In this document: piece by piece, positions 51,569-63,785 of the stretch
Numbering within the stretch: position 1 is the first letter of the stretch
Layout of the letters: each line of letters starts with the position of its first letter
Source: Amoeboaphelidium occidentale
Taxonomy: Eukaryota > Aphelidiomycota > Aphelidea
DNA: 64,000 nt
Direction of reading: 5' to 3'
NCBI GenBank assembly: GCA_023515795.1
Contig: JALGPX010000009.1
Coordinates: 15,246-79,245, forward strand
Notes under the pieces: generated by a model
What the model saw: only the letters and a program-made list of their open reading frames with translations
What the model was told of the DNA's origin: nothing
Database searches by the model: none
Program-made: the position numbers and the translations under genes

Positions 51569-52393
51569 TTAACCAAAATTTTGCCGTCCTTTTGTCCATT
51601 TAGGCGTAAAGACATTCTTGTAACCGAGATTATTCTTCACAAAGTTAGCGCATTGCTCGTGTGTCCAAGAGCAAGGAACAAAGTTCCAAATAGCAGTCCA
51701 TGTTCCGACCTCGTATGGTCCGTTTGGAGAATCGAAACCTCTGAAACCATCCATCGCATTCACTTTGTAACCGTTGTGTTCGTGTTCATTCGTAACTCGA
51801 TTAAATGCATAAGGACGATCACCAAGAATGTCGATGGAATCATCACTGCATTCACTGCATCTGTCACCAACCTTGCCCATAAATGTCAAACCAGCGCCTT
51901 TGCTAACTTTATCCATCTGAACATGACTCTTTGATTTATCACCACCTTGAACTGAAATGCACATGCACTGCCCGCAGTACTTTGGCTTTGGTTCATTCCA
52001 TGCACTTTCAAAAGTAGGAAAGTATTTTGTTGAAACAGCAACAGTCGCGTAACGGTCAGAACCGATACCATCCACATTACAAGCCAACTTCTGCCTTAAA
52101 ATAGGCCCATTGAAAACAGTTTGCCTTCCAACCTTCATAGTCGCATCAGTGGCTGGAGTGAAAGAGTTTGTCGGAGCCAAGTGGTTGATTGCACACCAAC
52201 TGTTTGGAATGTTTTTAGCGAATTCTTGCACCTTCTCGCACTTGCCACGCATGGAAGGATGTGTAGGACTTTGATCAATGTCTTTGAGCCAAGGTAAACC
52301 AGAACTTTTTGAAGGAGCACATGAAACCAATAGAGCACCAACTAAAACTGTAACCAAAACTTTGGTAAAACTAATCTTTTCTAACACAAACAT
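51569..52393 (-). CDS. Secreted DPBB/expansin-like protein, short paralogue
   Basis: 274 residues with a signal peptide (FTKVLVTVLVGALLVSCAPS). It has the same DPBB domain as the gene at 50224-51363, including WNEPKPKYCGQCMCISVQGGD, GKVGDRCSECSDDSIDILGDRPYAF and CSWTHEQCANFV, but lacks the Pro-rich linker. A shared DQSP/DQDP-THP/DPN motif precedes the domain in both. The two are tandem duplicates (205 bp apart). Confidence 0.72.
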   Translation of the reverse strand: MFVLEKISFTKVLVTVLVGALLVSCAPSKSSGLPWLKDIDQSPTHPSMRGKCEKVQEFAKNIPNSWCAINHLAPTNSFTPATDATMKVGRQTVFNGPILRQKLACNVDGIGSDRYATVAVSTKYFPTFESAWNEPKPKYCGQCMCISVQGGDKSKSHVQMDKVSKGAGLTFMGKVGDRCSECSDDSIDILGDRPYAFNRVTNEHEHNGYKVNAMDGFRGFDSPNGPYEVGTWTAIWNFVPCSWTHEQCANFVKNNLGYKNVFTPKWTKGRQNFG

Positions 52394-52551
52394 TAATGCA
52401 CAGCGGATCTGCAGAATTTACAGGTATCGAGGCCTGCTTTTAAGCGGAATCTGAATACATTATTCCGGGCCCGAAACTATGGCTTTTGACATTCCGCCCA
52501 GCCTCGGATTTCGGAATCGGATCTGCAAAGTATCGGAAAATCGGAAACTGT

Positions 52552-53097
52552 CTATTCGGCTAGAACGTCTTTAACGGAATCGAAGTATTTCGGCGGCATA
52601 ACTTTCTGCAGCTCTTCTTTCGTGAACCATTCTGCGCCTTTAACTTTACCGGAGAGAATTTGTCCCTTCATCATGAAAGTCACATTATCATACTCATCTT
52701 CTTTGTGAACAGCCACCGGAGCATTGCCAACGATAAAAACTGAGGCGTCATTGTGATCAATTAGAGATGCTGCACTCTAGATCTGAGTTAGTTATCACAG
52801 TTAATCAAATAAGTTTACCTCTTTAAGACTATCACGAGCCTCTGTGCTAGGAAACGTATATATTCCATCTTTTTGCTTCAAGGCGCAGTAGAGTGTACGC
52901 CTTAAATCCTTTTCTAGTCCATGTTCTTTAGGCTCTGTGCTCGTGTACTCGATTGGTTCTGCGTCCTCTTTCGCTTTTCCCATAAACGCGGTATTGTACG
53001 GTGTGGCGTGTTGTGGAAGTGATATTTTATCCAAAGCAGTTGGTATGCGTAAAAGCACGGGTGCGCGCTTTAAAATGAGTCCAGCTTTGATCATCAT
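52552..53097 (-). CDS. Mitochondrial ribosomal protein mL46 (NUDIX-like)
   Basis: Spliced CDS is complement(52552..52776, 52819..53097), 167 residues. The 42-nt intron (52777-52818, GTAAAC...GATAACTAACTCAGATCTAG) joins LRRTLYCALKQKDGIYTFP...DSLKE to ASVFIVGNAPVAVH, GQILSGKVKGAEWFTKEEL and MPPKYFDSVKDVL, the order seen in mL46. The N-terminus (MMIKAGLILKRAPVLLR) looks like a mitochondrial presequence. The gene is intron-split and hard to find unspliced. It diverges from OTC with 21 bp between ATGs. Confidence 0.88.
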
Positions 53098-53118
53098 GCC
53101 GCTGATATCGTTTGAAGA
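53098..53118. promoter_or_regulatory. 21-bp gap between divergent start codons
   Basis: mL46 (ATG 53097 minus) and OTC (ATG 53119 plus). As at 44776-44794, the shared control region must reach into coding sequence. Confidence 0.4.
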
Positions 53119-54131
53119 ATGACAAAACATTTGCTATCACTAAAGGATCTTTCTGCAACTGAAATACTTCAGTTGGTAGTCAAAGCAACGCAATTCAAAA
53201 GAAATCCTGCTGCCTTTAATTCCGCTAAGAAGCCCTTGAGTGGGCAGTCCTTAGCAATGATATTCAACAAGCGATCAACAAGGACAAGAATCGCAGCTGA
53301 GTGTGCTTACACAAAATTAGGTTAGTTTAAAGTTAAGGGTAACATGAAGGTGGTCATCCGATATTTCTCTCTCCGCAGGATATTCAGCTGGGCGTGAATG
53401 AAAGCATGTCTGACACTGCTAAAGTTGTTTCGGGAATGTGTGATGCGATTCTGGTAAGATGGGGATCGCATTCTGAACTGAAAACCTTTGCAAAACACTC
53501 AAAAGTTCCGGTTATTAATGGTCTTACGGATACGTATCATCCAAGTCAAGTTCTAGCCGATTTGATTACAATTTATGAGCAGTTTGGTATTGATAAGAAG
53601 CTGGGCAAAGACGTCGATGCTAAATCTATATCACCTACTATGGCAAAGAAAGCGTTTGAAGGTTTGAATGCTGCCTGGGTAGGCGATGCTAATAATATGT
53701 TGAACTCGTTCCTTGTTTCATTTCCGCGATTAGGAATGAAAATATCTGCTGCTACACCAAAAGGATATGAAGTACCGGAAGAAGTTCTCAAAGAATTAAA
53801 GCAAGATTCTAAGCATTTGGTAAAGTTGTGCCATGAACCATCGGAAGCGATCAGAGACGCAAACATTATAATAACAGATACTTGGATCAGCATGGGGCAA
53901 GAAGAAGAGAAACAGAAAAGACTAAAAGATTTCAAAGGTTATCAGCTAACAATGGATCTTATTCAAAAATCCAAACCAAGAAAAGACTGGATCTTTATGC
54001 ATTGCTTGCCAAGAAAACAAGAAGAAGTTAACGATGAAGTTTTCTATTCAGATCACAGTGTTGTATTTGAAGAATCATCAAACAGGCTCTACGCTTTCAT
54101 GGCAATATTCGAAGCATTGAATAATCATTGA
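53119..54131 (+). CDS. Ornithine carbamoyltransferase
   Basis: Spliced CDS is join(53119..53320, 53350..54131), 327 residues. A 29-nt intron (53321-53349, GTTAGT...GGTAACATGAAG) must be removed to join YTKLG to GHPIFLSPQDIQLGVNES, the normal OTC sequence. Motifs: STRTR (carbamoyl phosphate), HPSQVLAD, SMGQEEE (SMG loop) and HCLPR (ornithine-binding Cys). It catalyses citrulline formation in arginine synthesis. The N-terminus begins MTKHLLSLKDLS with no presequence, implying a cytosolic enzyme as in budding yeast. Its stop overlaps the convergent PTPA stop by 7 bp. Confidence 0.95.
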
Positions 54132-55370
54132 ATGCGATCGTACGGTAATAATAAACCAAATTCGAAATGTTGCACTATAGGAACTTTCTCCAGGACTTCC
54201 TTTACAAACATTTTCAGAAGACCAGTATGAACTTTTTCCCAATGTGGTACGCCGCTTATGTCAAAAAGCAAGGGCGAATGCTCATGAAACGGTCCCTTCT
54301 TCACTTCATAGATAAAAGATATGCAGCCTAAGTAAATATACTTTCGAGAGTAAGCTTCCAGAATATCTTTGTTGACAATTGACTTGGGCTTTATCAATTT
54401 ATGACCAATAAGTTGTGATGCCCCTNNNNNNNNNNNNNNNNNNNCAGCCTAAGTAAATATACTTTCTCGAGTAAGCTTCCAGAATATCTTTGTTGACAAT
54501 TGACTTGGGCTTTATCAATTTATGACCAATAAGTTGTGATGCCCCTATAATGTACGAGATGAATTGAAAATCATCCAAGCCCCACACGCCGTGACTCCCA
54601 GCAGGTTCCAGTCTATAAATTCTTTGTAGATTTCTAACCACCAGAAGATACTTTTGAAACACAATTGTTCCAAGATATTTAAAACTGAGCAGAGTTTCTT
54701 TAACGCAATTAATTCTGTTAAGGCCAGCAAGGAAAGCGAGAAAGTTTAGCTCGTGACCACTACCATAATCTATCCGAACAGAATTACCAAAAGAGTTTAC
54801 AAAATATGAGTAAAGCTCAGACATAATTATAGGGAATCCTTCTAAATTCTCATCGTTCCATTCAGAGCATTTCAGTAGAAATTGTTGCAGTTTCTCCCTG
54901 CAGCCGCGTAACAACGCCTCATGAAACACTCTGAATTTCTTACTACCAAACCTGCTGGCTTTAAAATCCTCTTCATCGGGTAAATTCTCATCAATTAAAG
55001 CAGAAACCCATTCAAGTAATCGCACCAATTCAACAAGAACTTGATCGCAGTCTTCCGGAAGATCATTCGCTTGCAACTTCTGCGCGCATTCCATCCCTAC
55101 AACGTTCCCACTAATCTGAAGTATTAAATACAACACAAAATGCATTCCGGAAGAGTCCAGCATCGTTTCGATATCATTCTGAGTGTTAACAGGCTTCTTT
55201 AAACCATCGTAATTGCGTATCACTTCTTTATCAAGCGATCCAGGTAGAGTCTTCGCAGTATTCAGCCATCCTGAGTGATCTTGTACAGATTTATAAACTT
55301 GCGGCATTGGAACGGCTTTCGGCTCAACGGGCGGCTTGAATTCTCCTTCCGGTCTACGAAACATTTCCAA
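54125..55370 (-). CDS. PP2A activator PTPA (Rrd-type), split by assembly gap
   Basis: The gene runs from the ATG at 55370 to TGA at 54125 but is broken at a 19-N gap (54426-54444) flanked by a ~102-bp duplicated contig end (54324-54425 and 54445-54546). Removing the gap and one repeat copy restores one frame of about 374 residues. Motifs: [13 protein letters not shown] (PTPA signature), [13 protein letters not shown] and HFEFGLLLP near the C-terminus. PTPA is a peptidyl-prolyl isomerase-like activator of PP2A-type phosphatases. The repeat copies differ at two or three positions, as two alleles would. Confidence 0.92.
54324..54546. other. Assembly gap with duplicated contig ends
   Basis: 19 N (54426-54444) flanked by near-identical ~102-bp sequences that differ slightly (ctttcgagag against ctttctcgag). 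An unmerged overlap, likely heterozygous; not a biological duplication. Confidence 0.9.
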
Positions 55371-55395
55371 ATTCTTTTTTCTATTCGTGAAGGAA
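55371..55395. promoter_or_regulatory. 25-bp gap between divergent start codons
   Basis: PTPA (ATG 55370 minus) and PRP8 (ATG 55396 plus) start codons are 25 bp apart. Another bidirectional start region without room for conventional promoters. Confidence 0.4.
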
Positions 55396-58300
55396 ATGAC
55401 AGCGAATGGTTCAGTTCAGAATTACCTTCCGCCGGGCCCTTCAGAGCCGTGGCCGGATAAGAAGCAGCTGTTCGCGAAGGCCCAAAAGTGGCGACAGTTT
55501 AACACCCAGCGGCACAACCAAAAGAAACAGAAGGCGCTGCCCCAAAAGGAAGACATGCCACCTGAGCACTTACGAAAGATTATTAAAGACCATGGCGATA
55601 TGTCTTCAAAGAAGTTTAAGCACGATAAGCGCATTTACTTGGGCGCCTTAAAGTTCATTCCGCATGCCGTGATAAAATTACTGGAAAATATGCCAATGCC
55701 GTGGGAGCAAGTCAGGGATGTTAAGGCGCTGTATCATATCACAGGCGCAATTACTTTTGTTAATGAACTCCCTTTGGTTGTTGAGCCGATTTACATTGCG
55801 CAGTGGGCGACTATGTGGATTGCAATGAGAAGGGAAAAGCGAGACAGGAAACATTTTAAACGAATGCGATTTCCGCCTTTTGACGACGAAGAACCGCCTT
55901 TGGATTACGGCGATAACATTTTGGATGTTGAGCCTGTTGATGCTATCCAGTTGGAGCTGGACGAGGAGGAGGATGGCGCAGTTTATGAATGGTTTTACGA
56001 TCACAAGCCTTTACTGGATTCCAAGCTCAAAATGATTAATGGTCCGTCTTATAAGAAATTCAATTTGAGTCTTCCTGTAATGGCAAACTTGTATCGTTTA
56101 GCCACGCCATTGTTGTCGGAAGTTGTTGATCCAAACTACTTTTACTTGTTTGATAAGGAGTCTTTCTTTACTGCGAAGGCCCTTAATCTCGCTATACCTG
56201 GCGGCCCAAAGTTTGAGCCACTTTACAAGGATATGGATTCTTTTGATGATGACTGGAACGAGTTTAATGATATTAACAAGATCATATTTAGGAATCCTTT
56301 AAGAACAGAATATCGTGTTGCGTTTCCTCATTTGTACAACTCAATGCCGAGATCTGTTCATCAGGCTCCGTACAATCATCCGATGGTTGTTTGTATTAAG
56401 AATGATGATCCTGATATGCCTCCATTCTTCTTTGATCCATCCTTAAATCCCATCTCTTCCAGAAGAAATGCTCCAATGGAAGCTGTTGTAACTGCAGAGA
56501 AGGAAATATTTGATGAGAATGGTGAAGATGTCTTGAATGTTCCAGGTGGTATTACAGCATTGTTTTCTGATGTTCCATTGTACGATGAGGATACAAATGC
56601 TGCAATTTCATTGTGTTTTGCACCAAGTCCTTTTAAGAAACTTGAGGGATATACTAAAAGAGCTCAAGATGTTCCATTGATAAAATCCTGGTACTTGGAA
56701 CACGCTCCACCAAATCAACCTGTTAAAGTCCGTGTTTCTTATCAGAAGTTGCTGAAGTTGCACGTCTTGAGAGAATTGCACAAGAAGGCACCAAAGACAA
56801 ATGTCAAGAGAAATCTGTTTACTCAATTGAAACAGACTAAATTCTTCCAGACAACAGAAATCGATTGGTTAGAGGCAGGCTTGCAATTGTGCAGACAAGG
56901 ATTTAATATGCTGAACTTGTTGATACATCGTAAAAGTTTGAATTACTTGCATTTGGATTTCAATTTTAATCTTAAACCCATCAAAACTTTGACAACTAAG
57001 GAAAGAAAGAAGTCTAGATTTGGTAATGGTTTTCATTTGTGCCGTGAAATTTTAAGATTGACAAAGTTAATTGTTGATGCCCATTGTCATTATAGATCTG
57101 GAACGATCGATGCTTACCAACTCGCTGATGGATTGCAGTATGCATTCTCTCACGTTGGCCAACTGACTGGAATGTATCGTTACAAGTACAAATTGATGAA
57201 GCAGATCAGAATGTGCAAAGATTTGAAACACTTGATTTATTACAGGTTTAACACTGGCCCAGTCGGTAAAGGTCCTGGTTGTGGTTTTTGGGCTCCAGCA
57301 TGGAGAGTATGGATCTTTTTCCTAAGAGGAATTATTCCTTTATTAGAACGTTGGTTAGGAAACATGATGGCTAGACAATTTGAAGGCCGTCACAACAAGG
57401 GAGTTGCAAAGAATGTCACGAAACAGCGTGTAGAATCTCATTTTGATCTGGAATTACGTGCTGCTGTGATGCATGACATTCTTGATATGATGCCTGAAGG
57501 TGTTCGTGCGAACAAGGCAAGAACCATTATGCAGCATTTGAGCGAGGCATGGCGTTGCTGGAAAGCTAATATTCCATGGAAAGTTCCTGGATTACCTGCT
57601 CCGGTTGAAAATATGATCTTGCGTTATGTCAAGGCAAAAGCTGACTGGTGGACTTCGGTCACATACTATAATCGAGAACGTATTAGGAGAGGAGCGACTG
57701 TTGATAAAACAGTTGCAAAGAAGAACTTGGGTCGTTTGACTAGACTTTATCTGAAAGCCGAACAAGAGCGCCAAGTAAACTATTTGAAAGATGGTCCTTA
57801 CGTTGGTGCTGAGGAGGCTGTTGCTATCTACACAACTACTGTGCATTGGCTGGAGAGCAGAAAGTTTTCTCCTATTCCGTTTCCTCCATTGTCTTATAAA
57901 CATGACACTAAATTACTGATTTTGGCATTGGAAAGATTGAAGGAGGCTTATGCTATCAAAGGAAGATTGAATTCGAATCAAAGAGAAGAATTGGGTTTGA
58001 TTGAACAAGCTTATGATAATCCACACGAATGCTTGTCAAGAATTAAGAGATTGCTGTTAACCCAACGCGCTTTCAAGGAAGGAAGAATTGAATTCATGGA
58101 TATGTTCACATACTTGATTCCAGTTTATGATTTGGAACCTTTGGAGAAGATAACTGACGCTTATTTGGATCAGTACCTTTGGTATGAAGGAGATAAAAGA
58201 GGATTATTCCCTGCTTGGATTAAACCTTCCGACTCTGAACCACCTCCATTGCTTGTTTACAAATGGTGTTTGGGTATCAACAATTTGAATAATGTTTGGA

Positions 58301-61300
58301 AGACAGATGAAGGAGAATGTAATGTCCTTATGGAAACGAAATTGAACAAAATGTATGAGAAGATCGATCTGACGCTCCTCAATAGGCTTTTGCGCTTGAT
58401 TTTAGATCACAACTTGGCTGATTACATCACTGGCAAAAACAACATTACTTTGACATTTAAAGACATGAACCACACAAACAGTTATGGCTTAATCAGGGGT
58501 TTACAATTTGCTTCTTTCGTTGTTCAGTTCTATGGTCTGATTCTTGATTTGCTTATTTTGGGCTTGCATAGAGCTTCTGAGATGGCAGGTCCTCCACAAC
58601 TTCCAAACGACTTCTTGCAGTTTAAAGACTTGGGACAAGAAGAAAGACACCCAATAAGATTATACACCAGGTATATCGACAAGGTTTACATTTTCTTCCG
58701 ATTTACGCAAGAAGAGTCCCGTCAGCTGATTCAAAGATACTTAACTGAGCATCCGGATCCTAATAATGAGAACGTTGTTGGTTACAATAACAAAAAATGT
58801 TGGCCTAGAGACTCAAGAATGCGCTTGATCAAGCATGATGTTAATTTAGGTCGAGCTGTGTTTTGGGATATCAAGAATCGTCTTCCTCGCAGTTTGACAA
58901 CTCTGGAATGGGAAGAAAGTTTTGTTTCTGTATACTCCAAGGACAATCCAAACGTTTTGTTTTCCATGTGTGGTTTCGATGTTCGCATCTTGCCAAAATG
59001 CAGAATTAATGCTGCTGATGGGAACACACAGATCAACTCATCTGTCTGGAATTTGGAGAATGACGCTACCAAGGAAAGAACTGCATTGTGCTTTTTGAGG
59101 GTTGATGAAGAATCGCAACAAAAGTTTAATAATAGGCTTCGCCAGATTCTGATGGGCTCCGGAGCAACTACTTTTACGAAGATCGCAAACAAGTACAATA
59201 CGAATTTAATTGGTTTGATGACTTACTTCAGAGAGGCTGTCATCCATACGCGTGAACTTTTAGATTTGCTTGTCAAGGCAGAGACGAAAATCCAAACTCG
59301 CATTAAGATGGGATTGAATTCTAAAATGCCAAACAGATTCCCTCCTTGTGTGTTCTATTCTCCTAAAGAATTAGGCGGACTTGGCATGCTATCTATGGGA
59401 CATGTTCTCATTCCACAGAGTGATTTGAGATTCAGTAAACAGACTGACACTGGTATTTCACATTTCAGAAGTGGTATGAGCCACGAGGAAGATCAAGTTA
59501 TTCCGAATTTGTTGAGATACATTCAGCCGTGGGAATCTGAATTTGCAGACTCGCAAAGAGTTTGGGCAGAGTATGCAATGAAACGTCAAGAAGCGCTACA
59601 GCAAAACAGAAGATTAACTCTTGAAGATTTGGAAGACACATGGGATAGAGGTATTCCTAGAATCAATACTCTGTTTCAAAAAGATCGTCACACTTTGGCT
59701 TACGATAAAGGTTGGCGTGTTCGAATGGACTTTAAACAATACCAAATAACTAAGAATAATCCTTTCTGGTGGACTCATCAGCGTCATGATGGTAAACTTT
59801 GGAATTTGAACAACTACCGTACGGACATGATCCAAGCCCTTGGAGGAGTCGAGGGAATTCTTGAGCATACACTTTTCAAAGGAACTTACTTTCCAACATG
59901 GGAAGGTTTGTTCTGGGAGAAAGCTAGTGGTTTTGAAGAAACGTTGAAGTTCAAAAAGTTGACCAATGCGCAAAGATCTGGTTTGAATCAAATTCCTAAT
60001 CGTCGTTTCACTCTTTGGTGGAGTCCAACAATCAACAGAGCCAATGTTTATGTTGGTTTCCAAGTTCAGCTTGATTTGACTGGAATATTCATGCATGGTA
60101 AAATTCCAACTTTAAAGATTTCCTTGGTGCAGATATTCCGTTCGCATTTATGGCAAAAGATTCATGAGTCTGTTGTGATGGATTTATGTCAGGTTCTTGA
60201 TCAAGAGATGGACGCATTGGAAATTGAGACAGTTCAGAAGGAAACCATCCATCCTCGAAAGTCTTACAAGATGAATTCCTCTTGCGCTGATATCTTACTG
60301 TTCTCTACTTACAAATGGCATACAAGTAGACCGTCATTGTTGCACGACACAAAGGATTCTTTTGATACAGGAATAGTTGGAAACAAGTATTGGCTTGACG
60401 TACAGTTGCGTTGGGGTGATTTCGACAGTCATGATATTGAACGATATACACGTGCCAAGTTTTTGGATTATACCACGGATAACATGTCAATTTATCCTTC
60501 ACCTACTGGTTGTATGATAGGAATTGACTTGGCTTATAATATGCACTCTGCCTATGGTAACTGGTTCCCTGGTATGAAACCTCTTGTTCAGCAAGCAATG
60601 AGCAAGATTATGAAATCGAACCCTGCTCTGCATGTCTTGAGAGAAAGAATCAGGAAAGGTTTACAATTATACTCATCGGAACCTAATGAGCCGTATTTGA
60701 ACAGTCAAAATTACGGAGAACTGTTTTCGAACCAGATTATCTGGTTTGTTGATGATTCCAACGTTTACCGTGTCACAATTCACAAGACTTTTGAAGGCAA
60801 TTTAACTACAAAGCCTATTAATGGTGCAATTTTCATATTCAACCCAAGAACTGGTCAGTTGTTTTTGAAAGTTATTCATACGTCTGTTTGGGCTGGTCAA
60901 AAGAGATTATCACAGCTTGCTAAATGGAAAACAGCCGAAGAAGTTGCTGCTCTTATCAGATCTTTGCCTATTGAAGAGCAGCCTAAACAAATTATTGTCA
61001 CAAGAAAAGGTATGTTGGATCCTCTGGAAGTCCATTTGCTTGATTTCCCAAATATTGTGATCAAAGGTTCAGAGTTGCAATTGCCTTTCCAAAGCACTTT
61101 GAAGATTGATAAGTTTTCAGATTTGATTATGAAAGCCACAGAGCCGCAAATGTGTTTATTTAACTTGTATGATGACTGGCTCAAGAGCATTTCATCCTAT
61201 ACAGCCTTTTCAAGGTTGATTTTGATATTAAGAGCTTTGTATGTCAGCACAGATAAAACCAAGCTGATACTTCGTCCAGATAGGAATACAGTTACGGAGT

Positions 61301-62445
61301 TACATCATGTTTGGCCATCTTTAACAGATGAAGAATGGATAAAGGTTGAAGTGTCATTGAAGGACTTGATTCTGAATGATTACTCAAAGAAGAACAATGT
61401 GAATGTGAATGCTTTGACTCAATCGGAAATCAGAGATATCATTTTGGGTATGGAAATTGCTGCTCCTTCTATTCAAAGACAACAGATTGCAGAAATGGAA
61501 AAGCAAAACCAAGAACAACAACTTCAAGCAACTGTCACAAAGTCTCACACTGTTCATGGAGATGAAATCGTTGTTACCACCACCAGTAATTACGAGAACC
61601 AAACATTCATTTCTAAAACTGAATGGAGACAACGTGCTATTGCTGCTTCTTCATTGTTCTTGAGAACGCAGCATATATTTGTTCAGCAGCAGCCGATGGC
61701 GATTCAAACTGAATTGGAAACATTCACTTATGTTTTACCAAAGAATCTAGCAAAGAGATTTATTGTTATTTCTGATTTGAGGACTCAAATCGCTGCATAC
61801 ATGTATGGAGTTTCACCGCCTGACAATCCGAAAGTCAAGGAAATTCATTGTTTGGTTCTGGTTCCACAATGGGGAACAAACTTAATGGTCCACATGCCTA
61901 AACAGCTACCGGAACATGATTATTTGAATCAATTCGAACCGCTAGGATGGCTTCACACTCTTCCAAATGAGAGTCCTTTTCCTACGTCTCAAAGTGTCAC
62001 TCAACATGCAAGAATTCTAGCAGAGGATTCTTCAAACTGGGACGGCGATTCCGCGATTATCATGCAGTGTGCCTTCACTCCTGGAAGTTGTACACTGTCT
62101 TCCTTTAAATTAACTCCTTCTGGTTTTGAATGGGGAGCCCAGAATCAGGACATGTCTGCGCAAGCCATAGGTTACAATCCTCAAAGTCACGTTGAACCAG
62201 TTCAAATGTTGCTTTCTGATAAGTTTGATGGATTCTTCATGGTTCCGGATGATGGCATGGAGTGGAATTATAACTTCATTGGAAGCTCTCATTCTCCTGC
62301 TATGCGTTACAGCTTGAAGATTGATATACCAAAAGACTTTTACCATGAGAAGCATCGTCCTAGTCATTTCTTGAATTTCGCAGAGATGGAAGATGCTGTT
62401 GAAGTTGCGTATGGTGCAGGAGTCGATCGCGATAGTGGATTCTAA
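55396..62445 (+). CDS. PRP8: Pre-mRNA splicing factor Prp8
   Basis: 2349 residues from the ATG at 55396 ([19 protein letters not shown]); an in-frame ATG at 55336 would overlap the divergent PTPA start. The protein matches Prp8 along its whole length: N-terminal [15 protein letters not shown], the RT-like/large domain ([21 protein letters not shown]), the RNase H-like domain, and a C-terminal Jab1/MPN domain ending near [18 protein letters not shown] with no metal-binding residues visible. Prp8 is the core scaffold of the spliceosome. The 7-kb CDS has no intron. Confidence 0.97.
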   Translation: MTANGSVQNYLPPGPSEPWPDKKQLFAKAQKWRQFNTQRHNQKKQKALPQKEDMPPEHLRKIIKDHGDMSSKKFKHDKRIYLGALKFIPHAVIKLLENMPMPWEQVRDVKALYHITGAITFVNELPLVVEPIYIAQWATMWIAMRREKRDRKHFKRMRFPPFDDEEPPLDYGDNILDVEPVDAIQLELDEEEDGAVYEWFYDHKPLLDSKLKMINGPSYKKFNLSLPVMANLYRLATPLLSEVVDPNYFYLFDKESFFTAKALNLAIPGGPKFEPLYKDMDSFDDDWNEFNDINKIIFRNPLRTEYRVAFPHLYNSMPRSVHQAPYNHPMVVCIKNDDPDMPPFFFDPSLNPISSRRNAPMEAVVTAEKEIFDENGEDVLNVPGGITALFSDVPLYDEDTNAAISLCFAPSPFKKLEGYTKRAQDVPLIKSWYLEHAPPNQPVKVRVSYQKLLKLHVLRELHKKAPKTNVKRNLFTQLKQTKFFQTTEIDWLEAGLQLCRQGFNMLNLLIHRKSLNYLHLDFNFNLKPIKTLTTKERKKSRFGNGFHLCREILRLTKLIVDAHCHYRSGTIDAYQLADGLQYAFSHVGQLTGMYRYKYKLMKQIRMCKDLKHLIYYRFNTGPVGKGPGCGFWAPAWRVWIFFLRGIIPLLERWLGNMMARQFEGRHNKGVAKNVTKQRVESHFDLELRAAVMHDILDMMPEGVRANKARTIMQHLSEAWRCWKANIPWKVPGLPAPVENMILRYVKAKADWWTSVTYYNRERIRRGATVDKTVAKKNLGRLTRLYLKAEQERQVNYLKDGPYVGAEEAVAIYTTTVHWLESRKFSPIPFPPLSYKHDTKLLILALERLKEAYAIKGRLNSNQREELGLIEQAYDNPHECLSRIKRLLLTQRAFKEGRIEFMDMFTYLIPVYDLEPLEKITDAYLDQYLWYEGDKRGLFPAWIKPSDSEPPPLLVYKWCLGINNLNNVWKTDEGECNVLMETKLNKMYEKIDLTLLNRLLRLILDHNLADYITGKNNITLTFKDMNHTNSYGLIRGLQFASFVVQFYGLILDLLILGLHRASEMAGPPQLPNDFLQFKDLGQEERHPIRLYTRYIDKVYIFFRFTQEESRQLIQRYLTEHPDPNNENVVGYNNKKCWPRDSRMRLIKHDVNLGRAVFWDIKNRLPRSLTTLEWEESFVSVYSKDNPNVLFSMCGFDVRILPKCRINAADGNTQINSSVWNLENDATKERTALCFLRVDEESQQKFNNRLRQILMGSGATTFTKIANKYNTNLIGLMTYFREAVIHTRELLDLLVKAETKIQTRIKMGLNSKMPNRFPPCVFYSPKELGGLGMLSMGHVLIPQSDLRFSKQTDTGISHFRSGMSHEEDQVIPNLLRYIQPWESEFADSQRVWAEYAMKRQEALQQNRRLTLEDLEDTWDRGIPRINTLFQKDRHTLAYDKGWRVRMDFKQYQITKNNPFWWTHQRHDGKLWNLNNYRTDMIQALGGVEGILEHTLFKGTYFPTWEGLFWEKASGFEETLKFKKLTNAQRSGLNQIPNRRFTLWWSPTINRANVYVGFQVQLDLTGIFMHGKIPTLKISLVQIFRSHLWQKIHESVVMDLCQVLDQEMDALEIETVQKETIHPRKSYKMNSSCADILLFSTYKWHTSRPSLLHDTKDSFDTGIVGNKYWLDVQLRWGDFDSHDIERYTRAKFLDYTTDNMSIYPSPTGCMIGIDLAYNMHSAYGNWFPGMKPLVQQAMSKIMKSNPALHVLRERIRKGLQLYSSEPNEPYLNSQNYGELFSNQIIWFVDDSNVYRVTIHKTFEGNLTTKPINGAIFIFNPRTGQLFLKVIHTSVWAGQKRLSQLAKWKTAEEVAALIRSLPIEEQPKQIIVTRKGMLDPLEVHLLDFPNIVIKGSELQLPFQSTLKIDKFSDLIMKATEPQMCLFNLYDDWLKSISSYTAFSRLILILRALYVSTDKTKLILRPDRNTVTELHHVWPSLTDEEWIKVEVSLKDLILNDYSKKNNVNVNALTQSEIRDIILGMEIAAPSIQRQQIAEMEKQNQEQQLQATVTKSHTVHGDEIVVTTTSNYENQTFISKTEWRQRAIAASSLFLRTQHIFVQQQPMAIQTELETFTYVLPKNLAKRFIVISDLRTQIAAYMYGVSPPDNPKVKEIHCLVLVPQWGTNLMVHMPKQLPEHDYLNQFEPLGWLHTLPNESPFPTSQSVTQHARILAEDSSNWDGDSAIIMQCAFTPGSCTLSSFKLTPSGFEWGAQNQDMSAQAIGYNPQSHVEPVQMLLSDKFDGFFMVPDDGMEWNYNFIGSSHSPAMRYSLKIDIPKDFYHEKHRPSHFLNFAEMEDAVEVAYGAGVDRDSGF

Positions 62446-62842
62446 ACAATAATATGCAAACTTTTTGCAAAATCGAGCTCGCGAAGTCCGAGTTAGCTGG
62501 TCAGCGAGTCCGAGTTAGCTCCTCACGCGAGAAAACGTAATAAAAACGNAAAAGTCCTCTCACCTTCTTTTATTGCTTCTATCGGACTAACGGTCGATTA
62601 AGATTATGAAATTGCACAATGAGCAGCCGTTCAAAATTACGATGTCGCTCATACCACAGCTCTGAAACGTAATTGGTGACCTGTAGCCACAGATCTACTC
62701 CGCTGTATCAGACTGAGCTGTTTCAAGATCACCTTGATGAGATTGAGTGGTCTGTGGGGAGTACACGCTATTGGAGCCTGCCTCTAATTGACGCAGCGTC
62801 GGTTGGAGATATCAGTGAACGTTTGAAGCTCAATGCGCCTTG
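62446..62842. repeat. 3' flank of PRP8 and repeat unit start
   Basis: After PRP8 there is a short tandem (agtccgagttagct twice, near 62484-62522). The N at 62549 marks a join; 62639-62842 is the downstream flank of the first copy of the small gene family and is nearly identical to 62938-63145. No other gene seen. Confidence 0.6.
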
Positions 62843-62936
62843 CTATCTCTGTGGAACTTTTATGCTTCTATCTTTGGAAATAAACATCTTGAAAGTCTTC
62901 TTGAACCACTCTGAAATCAGAACTTTGTTACACTCG
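62843..62936 (-). CDS. Small two-exon gene family, copy 1 (C-terminal fragment)
   Basis: Fragment of the exon-2 end, from the N at 62937 to TAG at 62843-62845. The visible part (ECNKVLISEWFKKTFKMF, ending VPQR) is identical to the end of copy 3 and ~65% identical to copy 2. It is cut by the assembly join. Confidence 0.55.
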
Positions 62937-63145
62937 NAATTACGATGTCGCTCATACCACAGCTCTGAAACGTAATTGGTGACCTGTAGCCACAGATCTA
63001 CTCCGCTGTATCAGACTGAGCTGTTTCAAGTTCATATTGGAGAGATTGAACAGTTTGTGGGGAGTACACGCTATTGGAGCCTGCCTCTAATTGACACAGC
63101 GTCGGCTGGAGATTTCAACGAACGTTTGAAGCTCAATATGCCTTG

Positions 63146-63568
63146 TTATCGCTGTGGAACTATTATGCTTGTATCCTTGGGAATAAATATCCTGATAGTC
63201 TGCTTGAACCACGCTGTAATCAGAACTTTGTTACACTCGTGCTCTATATTTTCGTGGCCGGATGGTTGTTTCAAAATCTCTCCAACGTAGTAAGCGGCAA
63301 TGTATACGATGTCGTTTCTTGTTGAGACTCTGCAGCTGTTTCCGCCAGCAAATTTCTTTTACTTTTCGCACTCTTAATATTCGAGCCAAAATCAAAATTC
63401 TTAACGAATTACATTATAACATGGAAAGGAAAGGATATCATAATTTAGTTGCTCTAGAATTCTATGCCAAAGTTTCAGCTTCACAGCGTCAGCGCACCAT
63501 TTATGCGCCAAAGGTGGTTTTAGCGAGATATCTTCAACAGTTCTAACTATTTTAGTCTGACCTTCCAT
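63146..63568 (-). CDS. Small two-exon gene family, copy 2 (complete, 121 aa)
   Basis: Spliced CDS is complement(63146..63355, 63413..63568), 121 residues. The 57-nt intron (63356-63412, GTAATT...GTAAAAG) joins a 52-codon first exon (MEGQTKIVRTVEDISLKPPL...) to KFAGGNSCRVSTRNDI and the C-terminus VPQR. The matching frame, in-phase splice and the same second exon in copies 1 and 3 argue for a real gene. No signal peptide or membrane segment; three Cys and several aromatics suggest a small folded domain. Family not recognised. Copies lie head-to-tail with N joins between, so they may be alleles or repeats. Confidence 0.55.
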
Positions 63569-63785
63569 AATGGTCGTCTTTACTCTATTGTCTATCGATT
63601 GATATTGATATTATAAGNGTGACTTGGAACTTCAGATATGCTCCGCTTCATCAGGCTCCGCTGTTTCAAGATCATATCGGAAACATTAAACAGTTTGTGT
63701 GGAGTACACGCTAATGGAACCTGCCTCTAATTGACACAGAATTATACAGAGATTTCAACGAACGTTTGAAGTTCAATGCGCCTTG

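Noticed and set aside
62673..63325. Plus-strand repeat ORFs (MVTCSHRSTPLYQTELF...)
   Set aside because: Antisense to the small gene family and its flank; the minus strand has a spliced, conserved frame instead.
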